39,955 nt of DNA from Flavobacterium soyae (lineage in GTDB: Bacteria > Bacteroidota > Bacteroidia > Flavobacteriales > Flavobacteriaceae), in contig NZ_JAJQXA010000027.1 in the NCBI RefSeq assembly GCF_021245985.1, positions 1-39,955 on the forward strand, given 5' to 3'. Both the position numbers and the translations under genes were made by a program. Position 1 is the stretch's first letter; each line of letters opens with the position of its first letter. Shown piece by piece: positions 22,098 through 29,333 of the stretch. Below the pieces are notes generated by a model. The model saw only the letters and a list, made by a program, of their open reading frames with translations, was not told the origin of the DNA and did no database searches.

Positions 22098-24767
22098 TTA
22101 TTTCTTTATGAAACGTTTGATCGTCTGTTTACCATCTTTTTCAAAAACAATAAAATAGATTCCTTGTCTCAAATGCGAAACATCAAAACTGTTGTTATTG
22201 ATTTTTTGAGATGCTGCAGTAGACCCCGTTTGTGAATCGACTATTTTTACGCTTCCGCCAGAAAGATCTGTCGTTACATAAAGTGTATTTTGAACCGGAC
22301 TCGGATAAACATTCAGCGCAATTTCTGCAGGTTCTTCTACAGGTTCTACCGAAGCTGTTTTTGCAGCAGCACCCGCACCTACTTTAGTAATTTTAATCCA
22401 GTTGATGTTCATTCCGGTATTTTGAATATAAATTCCGAAATTGTATGTTCCTGCATTTACATTTACCGTTTGCGAAACCGTCTGCCAGTTTTGCCATCCT
22501 CCGGTATTTGGAATATCAACATTTCCTAAAACAATAGTTCCTCCGTTTAAATCAGATGATAATCTTCCGCCTGTAACAGCACTTGCCACTCTGTATTCAA
22601 TTAAATAAGAACCTGTTGTTGGGAAATTGATGCTGTTATACGCTAACCAGTCACCTGTTTCTGTGTAACCAACATTTGAGCCTCCGCCTGTATCTGTAGT
22701 GGCTTCAACCTGAATGCCGCTCATTGCTGAATAATCTTCGGCCTGAATTAAAACCGAAGTCTGAGAACTTGTCGCCGGAACTAATTTCCATTGTCCGCAA
22801 GTTTGGTTGTTGTTATCCCATTGCTGAATAATGGCTCCAGAAGCTGTACTTGCTCCGGCAACTTCAACAATTCTTCCGCTGTGTCTTGCCACGATTTTGT
22901 AATATCCGTCTCCAGTTGAAACCAATACAAACTGCTGATTTGTAGTTGCATTGTATGGATATTGCTCTAAACGCGCACCGTTTGCTTTATTGAAATTATT
23001 GATATCTAAAGACTGGCTGCTGTGATTGGCAATAATTTTATACAATCCATCTCCTAAATGTGTAAAGGTGAATTTCTGATTATTTCCAGAATTAAGCGCA
23101 CCTTGATTAATTCCTGCTCCATTAGACAAACTTGCATTCCAAACGTCCATATATAAACCACTGTTTCTGTTTTGTAAAAAGAAAGTCTGGTTTCCTAAAG
23201 TTGTAGTTCCGTTTGCAAGGATTCTAATAGAAGTTACTTTATCATTCCAGGTTGCGTTTAAACAAGAATTATCAGAATTAATTACCGTTGAAGCTCCTGT
23301 AAAATTATCATCCTGATATAAAATCGCCTGATATCCTTGTGTGATTTTTAATGAAGAAATATCATCATTTAAAACACCTAAAGTATTTAAACGTGCTAAG
23401 TTATAATCTCCAATTGTTAATCCGCCAGAGAAACCTGTGTAGTTACAATCTTTATAAACCGTAATAACATCTGTCGAAGCCGGAACAGTAGGAACCGTTC
23501 CTGCATAACCTCCAAAAACTGCAATTACTTTTGTTGGCTGCGGCGAATGTAATGATGGTGACTGATCTGCAACATCATCATAAGCAAATCCATACGCTAA
23601 ATTATCAATGCTGATTCCCGGTAAATGCCAAAATTTAGAATAGTGGTTTGTTGGGTTCACCTGATAATATTTTGAGGCATCGTACCAGTTTTGCTGACCC
23701 GGATTTGCTGTTGTAGTATTTACAACGTGTCTGTTAATAGCAGCGGTTAATTGCGCCTGAATCACAAGATCTAAATCTCCGTCGACTAATCTTCTGTCCA
23801 AAACACCTTTTCCTTCAAGCGCCTCCTGAGTACTTGGTCTGTATTGAACTCTTCCTGTACGGCCAACAAATCCTCCAGATTGTCCAACCATTTCAAGCTG
23901 CTCACCAATAACTCTTCCTTTAAAAACTCCGGCGTCTCCGGCATAAAAAATTAAATCTTCATTTTTATATTTATTCCAGATCGCGTCGATATAAGATTTT
24001 AAATAATTGGCTTGCGGTCCAACTGTTGTTCCTCCTGTTCCATCTGCAAAAGCAGGCGTTTTTGACGGAGCTGTAATTTCACCTGTTGTATTGTTTACAC
24101 ATCCTTGAAATTCTGACGGAACATTTGCTTTAAAAGCGGCAACAATATCAGCGTGGTTTTTTAATTCTCCAACTTTCTTTTGATATCCGTTTGCACCAAA
24201 TAATTCCAGTCCCATTGGATATTTATACGAATCAACTCTTGAAGGATTTCCGAAGAAACCATATTGATTGTTCGTCAATTCGATTATTTCATATAAAATT
24301 CCCTGATTTGGGTCTGTTGCATTCAACGGATTTGGCGATGTATATCCCGAAGGAGCTCCATTGGCACCAAAAAAGTAAAAATACAACTGCGAACCTTTAG
24401 AAATAAAAACTCGGCAGCCTGCAATTAAAGGCAGCGTAAAAGTTTTGTTTGGAATTTCGCTCAGCTTGGTAAAACAAGCCGCATATTTTGAATTTTGTCC
24501 CGGTCCGGTATTTCCGCCAATTGTTGGCCCCGTAACGGTATTATAAGATGAACTCATTGGTAAAACCTGACTTGTTTTGGCATTTACCCAAACATGGTTT
24601 CCGGTGGTATAATCGATACCAACAATAGCTACATACAATTCATTATCATTAAATGTAGAAGTATTACTAATCGTAAAAGGAATTGCACCCTGCCCGAACA
24701 TAAAATTTGAAAACACCAGAAAAAGTGCTGTCAGTAGTGAAAATCTTTGAAGTTTATTTTTTTTCAT
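22098..24767 (-). CDS. Secreted GH64 beta-1,3-glucanase with crystallin, RICIN, CBM6 and T9SS domains
   Basis: 889 aa. Signal peptide about 1-25. The GH64/thaumatin-like catalytic region is about 27-420: IPFTISNTSTFNDNELYVAI, GCRVFISKGSQLYFYF, GFFGNPSRVDSYKYPMGLEL and FWHLPGISIDNLAYGFAYDD are family landmarks. GH64 enzymes cut beta-1,3-glucan, typically releasing laminaripentaose. Then come beta/gamma-crystallin-like (about 440-520), RICIN beta-trefoil (about 530-675), CBM6 (about 680-805) and T9SS sorting domain (about 820-889, NVYPSPVQNTLYV ... KRFIKK). The three binding modules are nearly the same as those of the protease at 17324. It sits between the GH16 gene (177 bp upstream, with a weak AAAGTCAT/ATGACTTT hairpin at 24808-24832) and the chitinase gene. 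Confidence 0.88.
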   Translation of the reverse strand: MKKNKLQRFSLLTALFLVFSNFMFGQGAIPFTISNTSTFNDNELYVAIVGIDYTTGNHVWVNAKTSQVLPMSSSYNTVTGPTIGGNTGPGQNSKYAACFTKLSEIPNKTFTLPLIAGCRVFISKGSQLYFYFFGANGAPSGYTSPNPLNATDPNQGILYEIIELTNNQYGFFGNPSRVDSYKYPMGLELFGANGYQKKVGELKNHADIVAAFKANVPSEFQGCVNNTTGEITAPSKTPAFADGTGGTTVGPQANYLKSYIDAIWNKYKNEDLIFYAGDAGVFKGRVIGEQLEMVGQSGGFVGRTGRVQYRPSTQEALEGKGVLDRRLVDGDLDLVIQAQLTAAINRHVVNTTTANPGQQNWYDASKYYQVNPTNHYSKFWHLPGISIDNLAYGFAYDDVADQSPSLHSPQPTKVIAVFGGYAGTVPTVPASTDVITVYKDCNYTGFSGGLTIGDYNLARLNTLGVLNDDISSLKITQGYQAILYQDDNFTGASTVINSDNSCLNATWNDKVTSIRILANGTTTLGNQTFFLQNRNSGLYMDVWNASLSNGAGINQGALNSGNNQKFTFTHLGDGLYKIIANHSSQSLDINNFNKANGARLEQYPYNATTNQQFVLVSTGDGYYKIVARHSGRIVEVAGASTASGAIIQQWDNNNQTCGQWKLVPATSSQTSVLIQAEDYSAMSGIQVEATTDTGGGSNVGYTETGDWLAYNSINFPTTGSYLIEYRVASAVTGGRLSSDLNGGTIVLGNVDIPNTGGWQNWQTVSQTVNVNAGTYNFGIYIQNTGMNINWIKITKVGAGAAAKTASVEPVEEPAEIALNVYPSPVQNTLYVTTDLSGGSVKIVDSQTGSTAASQKINNNSFDVSHLRQGIYFIVFEKDGKQTIKRFIKK
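22365..23460 (-). repeat. 1.1-kb direct repeat, copy 2 (crystallin-RICIN-CBM6 cassette)
   Basis: Matches 17581-18675 in the protease gene. Bounds are approximate. See copy 1. Confidence 0.85.
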
Positions 24768-24944
24768 ATCTAAATAATTGTGGGTTTATGTAAATAGATT
24801 CTAAACTAAAGTCATTTTTAAATCATGACTTTTTAATCATCCGTCAGGTGCAATTATTTGGTGCTATCCATTTAAATTTAATTCCAGCTTACAATTGAAT
24901 GAGAGGGTTTATTTTAAAACAAACTACACCCAACGGATTTTTAA

Positions 24945-27900
24945 TTATTTCTTAATTAGCTTTTTTGTCCAGCTTTTTTGATCTGATTTGAAATTCAGAA
25001 TATAAATTCCTTTTGTCAGTCTGCTCAAATCAATTACGCTTTCACTCGCTTCTTTCTCCGGTTTATTCTGAAGAACCAGCGTTCCTGAATTGTCATAAAT
25101 CGTGATGATTTTGTTGTCTAAATTTTCAGGAATTGCAACTTGAATATAGTTACTTGCCGGATTTGGATAGATGGCAAAAACAACACTTTCCGGAGCACTT
25201 TCTTCAACTATAACATTCGCTTTTTTAGCTGCCGAAGCTGATCCATACGCTTCGATTTCATATAATGAATATCCGTAAGGAGCCAAAGCTTTTGTTGTAC
25301 ATAAAATACGCAGGTATCTTCCTGTTCCACTTACGGTTAAATCATCCGTTCCTCCATCGCTGGCAGTTTGTGTGTTGATTGTTTCGTTTTCGGTAAAAAC
25401 GTTATCTGTAGAAAGCTGTACTTTATATTGCGTTGCAAAAGCGGCTTCCCATTTCAATACTACACGATTCAGATTGTAATTACTTCCTAAATCAACATAA
25501 ATCCATTCAGTAGCATTCGCAAAAGAACTTGCCCATCTTGAAACTGTTCCGTCTCCGTCTGTAGCTTTACTGGCTGACAATGTTGCATTTTCTTCTGTAG
25601 AAGCTGTAGCCGTTTTTGACAGAGCTAAATTTACATTCGGGTTTGCTGTAATATTTCTAACAATAACATCGCTGAAAACTCCAGTTCCTAAAGTTCCGTT
25701 TGCGTGAGAAGTAACCGCCATTCCAACATAAATGGTATTCGCCATTGTAATTGTTTTTGGAGTTCCAAGTTGTGTCCACGTTGTACCGTTATCAGATGTA
25801 TAAGAAGTAAATACATTTCCTGCACGAACCACACGAACCCATTTTGGAGCTGTTCCCGCGGCAACATCTGCAACCGTTACTCCCGAAGTAGCATTTCTTG
25901 ATAAAAATTCAACGCCGGCAGCTGGTGTAACATCTGTCATAGCATGTTTAGAAGTTGCTGTAAGTGTTTCTCTAAACATTACTCCCGCTTTTGCATATGT
26001 ATTCGTATTGGTTAACGAATTTACTTTGGCAATAATTTCGGCATCACCAGTAATAGATTGATTTACAAACTGAAATTGATCGCTGGTTTCCCAAATATCC
26101 GTTCCCGAACCTTTTATAGTGAAAGTTCCGCTAGAATGTGTGGCTTCTCCCGCTGGTGTTACCGCACCTAAATCTGTACTAACCCACGGTGCAGGTAATC
26201 CAACTGGAGTTTCTGTCGAAACTAAATTTAAAGCTCTTAAATTATCAAAATAATATGTGTTTCCAGAATTTGTTCCCGGTTCATACAAGAAAACAAAACG
26301 GTTTACTTCGCTGTCTAAAGTCGAAGCGTCTGGCGTGCTTACATAAGTAAAAGTTACGGTATGCCAAGTATTGGTTTGTTTTACAACTCCCTGATAAATA
26401 CTGTGTCTTCCTACCGGATAATTTGACGGAACCGAAGCACTGCTTTCTGCCTGCCATGAAATAACAGATCCAACCGGAGCCGATGTATAAACATCCATTG
26501 CGAATTTTTTAGTTCCTGCTTTGAAATCTCCAATATTGGTTAAAGTCGTATTAAATGAGAAGTTATCATATAATTCTGTTGACTTACGAACATATCTTCC
26601 AACATTTGATGAAGTATTAATTCCTGTCGCACTTGGGTTAGCTACGTTTGCTGTGTAAGTTCCGATAGCGTCTCTAAATGTAATATTGTGAACCGTTTGA
26701 TAATCTTCGTAAACAACTCCAGGCGTAAATGTATCTGGAAGTTTTGTTGCTCCAATTCTGATATTATCAAAATAATACGTATCGCTTGTAAAAGATCCTG
26801 AGTTAAACAATAAAACCATTTGGTTTACAGCCAAATTCGAAGTTCCGGCATCTGGACTTGAATTGTAATAAAAAGTCAAAGTTTCCCATTGGTTTTGTTT
26901 CGTCGTAATCGCAACATAATTACTGTTTCTTCCCGTTGGATAATTGGCAGGAAGTGAAGTTGCGCTGTTTTCTAAATTCAAACTTACAACCGTACCAATT
27001 GGCGCCGATGTATACACATCGATCATGATTTTATTCGTCTGATTTTTTAATAAACCAGCATCTTCAATCGTGCTTTGTGTATTAAAGAAAAGTACATCGT
27101 ATTGTTCAGTTACGTTTCTAACATATCTCGCCACATTTGCAGACGAGTTAACAGCGTTTGAACCCGGATTTGCCACTACAGAATACGTTCCCGTTGTAGT
27201 TCCTTTTATAATTTTGTTGATGCCGTCGTAATTCTGCAATACGTCTGTGGCAACAATTGGTTTTTCTGGTGTAGCTCTTGTAAGCAAATTATCAAAATAA
27301 TAAGTTGCTCCAGAATTTGAATTGGATTCAAAAAGTAAAGCCACATTATTAATCGTTAAAGCGCTTGTATTTGCATCGATAATTTTTTCAAATTCAAACT
27401 CAATCGTTTCCCATTTATTCTGAACTGTTGTAGTTGCTTTGTAACCGCTGTGTCTTCCTAACGGATAATTTGTCGCTGTGGTTACATTACTATTTTCTAA
27501 CTGCAATGAAACCTTAGTTCCAACCGGAGCCGATGTATACAAATCAAAAGAAATTCTTTTTCTGCCGTATACATAATCATTCGCATTGCTGATAACTACA
27601 TTTTTGATATTGAAAACATCGTACAATTCAGAAGAGTTACGAACATATCTTCCAACCAAAGCCGAAGTATTGATTCCGGTTGCAGAAGGATTTGCTACGG
27701 CTTCAGTCAAAACTCCTGTTTTGTTTCCGTAAACAACATTTCTGTTCGTTTGAAAATCTTCCTGAATTTTCTCTACAGGAATTGCAGGTTCTGTCGCTAC
27801 AGCCAGTTTATATGTATTGGCCGTACAGCCAGAAGTTGTTGCTGTTACCGAAACATCTCCGCCTGCAGTTCCCCAATTTACAGTTACGGCATTTGTTCCC

Positions 27901-28901
27901 TGCCCAGCCGTAATTGTCGCTCCCGCAGGAACTGTCCAATTGTACGTTGCGCCGGTAATAGCGTTTATAGAATACGTTTTACCCGTTTCGTTTTGATACA
28001 CTTTTGCATCTCCGGCAACGCCATATTTATAACTTCCGTCATAAACACGAACATAATCTACCTGTAATTTTGCAGGGAAATCAGCTGGAATGGGTGCTAC
28101 TCCTGCCCCATTTACACTTGTATAAGGCGTTCCTGCACTACCAACAGCCAGATTTAAAATAATATAAAACTGATTATCGTTAAAAGGCCATCCGCCGTTT
28201 ACAGTAGTATTTGGAGTTGCGGTGTGAAATAAAACATCATCAACATACCATTTTATAAAATTTGGTCCCCATTCTACCGCATACACGTGAAAGTCTGTAG
28301 ATAAATCTGTTGGAGAACTATAACTTCTTCCTGTAAAATGATATCCGTTTCCATCATAATGAATTGTTCCATCTACAGATTGCGGGTTTCTGTGTTTGGC
28401 TTCCATGATATCAATTTCACCAGTATACGGCCAGTTTCCTCCTACCGGAAGCATCCAGAACGCAGGCCATGCACCTTGTCCGTTTGAAAGCTTCATGCGG
28501 GCTTCAACTCTTCCGTATTTAAGAGAATACTTTCCTTCTGTAGTTAATTTTGAAGAAGCATAAGGCTGATCAGGAAATGCACCATTCGGCTCGTATTTTG
28601 CCTGAATGTTCAAATAACTGTTTGCTCCTTCTTTTACAATTGTCGCCTGATTTGGATCGTAACGCTGAGCTTCTGCATTTCCGAATCCGCAAAGTGCCGG
28701 ACAACCGTTTCCTGAAATACTCTGCCACTTGGTTAGGTCGACAGTAGTACCGTTAAATTCATCAGACCAAACCAATGTTTTACATTGTGCCTGGACTTTT
28801 AAAATTGGCAGCAGCACAAATATTGCAGCAGCCAAAAATCGTTTAAAATAATAGAAATTGTCTTTCGGTGGTCGGCCGAAAAAAGAGTCATTTTGATTCA
28901 T
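24945..28901 (-). CDS. Large secreted GH16 beta-glucanase with three repeated modules, CBM32 and T9SS domain
   Basis: 1318 aa. The signal peptide has a long N-region (about 1-39, ending KVQAQ). GH16 domain about 42-290: LVWSDEFNGTTVD, GRVEARMKLSNGQGAWPAFW, and GEIDIMEAKH with E162 (nucleophile), D164 and E167 (acid/base); the inserted methionine (EIDIME) is usual for laminarinase-type members, so beta-1,3-glucan is the likely substrate. A PKD-like segment follows (about 295-375). Then three related ~165-residue modules (about 380-545, 550-715, 725-890), each with VANP...VGRYVR, DLYTSAPVG, N.YP.GR and YYFDN. A DUF1349/laminin-G-like domain (about 900-1080), an F5/8-type C (CBM32) domain (about 1088-1222) and a T9SS domain (about 1240-1318) end the protein. 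It is first of the four secreted enzymes. Confidence 0.93.
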   Translation of the reverse strand: MNQNDSFFGRPPKDNFYYFKRFLAAAIFVLLPILKVQAQCKTLVWSDEFNGTTVDLTKWQSISGNGCPALCGFGNAEAQRYDPNQATIVKEGANSYLNIQAKYEPNGAFPDQPYASSKLTTEGKYSLKYGRVEARMKLSNGQGAWPAFWMLPVGGNWPYTGEIDIMEAKHRNPQSVDGTIHYDGNGYHFTGRSYSSPTDLSTDFHVYAVEWGPNFIKWYVDDVLFHTATPNTTVNGGWPFNDNQFYIILNLAVGSAGTPYTSVNGAGVAPIPADFPAKLQVDYVRVYDGSYKYGVAGDAKVYQNETGKTYSINAITGATYNWTVPAGATITAGQGTNAVTVNWGTAGGDVSVTATTSGCTANTYKLAVATEPAIPVEKIQEDFQTNRNVVYGNKTGVLTEAVANPSATGINTSALVGRYVRNSSELYDVFNIKNVVISNANDYVYGRKRISFDLYTSAPVGTKVSLQLENSNVTTATNYPLGRHSGYKATTTVQNKWETIEFEFEKIIDANTSALTINNVALLFESNSNSGATYYFDNLLTRATPEKPIVATDVLQNYDGINKIIKGTTTGTYSVVANPGSNAVNSSANVARYVRNVTEQYDVLFFNTQSTIEDAGLLKNQTNKIMIDVYTSAPIGTVVSLNLENSATSLPANYPTGRNSNYVAITTKQNQWETLTFYYNSSPDAGTSNLAVNQMVLLFNSGSFTSDTYYFDNIRIGATKLPDTFTPGVVYEDYQTVHNITFRDAIGTYTANVANPSATGINTSSNVGRYVRKSTELYDNFSFNTTLTNIGDFKAGTKKFAMDVYTSAPVGSVISWQAESSASVPSNYPVGRHSIYQGVVKQTNTWHTVTFTYVSTPDASTLDSEVNRFVFLYEPGTNSGNTYYFDNLRALNLVSTETPVGLPAPWVSTDLGAVTPAGEATHSSGTFTIKGSGTDIWETSDQFQFVNQSITGDAEIIAKVNSLTNTNTYAKAGVMFRETLTATSKHAMTDVTPAAGVEFLSRNATSGVTVADVAAGTAPKWVRVVRAGNVFTSYTSDNGTTWTQLGTPKTITMANTIYVGMAVTSHANGTLGTGVFSDVIVRNITANPNVNLALSKTATASTEENATLSASKATDGDGTVSRWASSFANATEWIYVDLGSNYNLNRVVLKWEAAFATQYKVQLSTDNVFTENETINTQTASDGGTDDLTVSGTGRYLRILCTTKALAPYGYSLYEIEAYGSASAAKKANVIVEESAPESVVFAIYPNPASNYIQVAIPENLDNKIITIYDNSGTLVLQNKPEKEASESVIDLSRLTKGIYILNFKSDQKSWTKKLIKK

Positions 28902-29183
28902 TTTTTTTAGTTTTTTGTTAGTAAAGTTTATTACCGCTACAAAAACCTATTTTACAGAAATGGGTTCTTATTTTAATAATAATCCGACAATATTAACAAA
29001 TAAATCAGGCTACACTTACATTTTTGAGTACGGTTTGACTACGGTGATTTAAAAAAAATGCAGAAAAAAGGCGTAAAACTACTTAGGATATTACTTACGA
29101 GATAAAATCCCTTTTTTTAGAAGTTATTCTTAATCGTAAAGGTTGTAAAAAGCTGCAAGAGATTTTAAAGGTGTGAAAAATTC

Positions 29184-29325
29184 TAAACACATAGAAACAT
29201 AGATTTTCTTCTTGCTTCTTTATTTGAGATTATCAAAAAGCTTGCTTTTACACATAGCTATGTTTGCTTAAACTAGTGAAATGCCTTTTAATAGACAAAG
29301 CCAAACTATGTTCCTATGTGTTTAA
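29184..29325 (+). repeat. Dispersed ~145-bp inverted-repeat element, copy B
   Basis: The ends are TAAACACATAGAAACATAG and CTATGTTCCTATGTGTTTA. The interior holds TTTTACACATAGCTATGTTTG, which includes a TAnnTTTG-like element. It lies 9 bp from the stop of the regulator gene and may terminate it. The rest of the 432-bp gap (28902-29183), where the GH16 promoter must be, shows no consensus promoter on the minus strand. Confidence 0.8.
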
Positions 29326-29333
29326 ATAATCAT

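Noticed and set aside
25688..28747. Antisense open frames inside the GH16 gene
   Set aside because: They are shadows of the coding strand with no recognisable domains or start signals.
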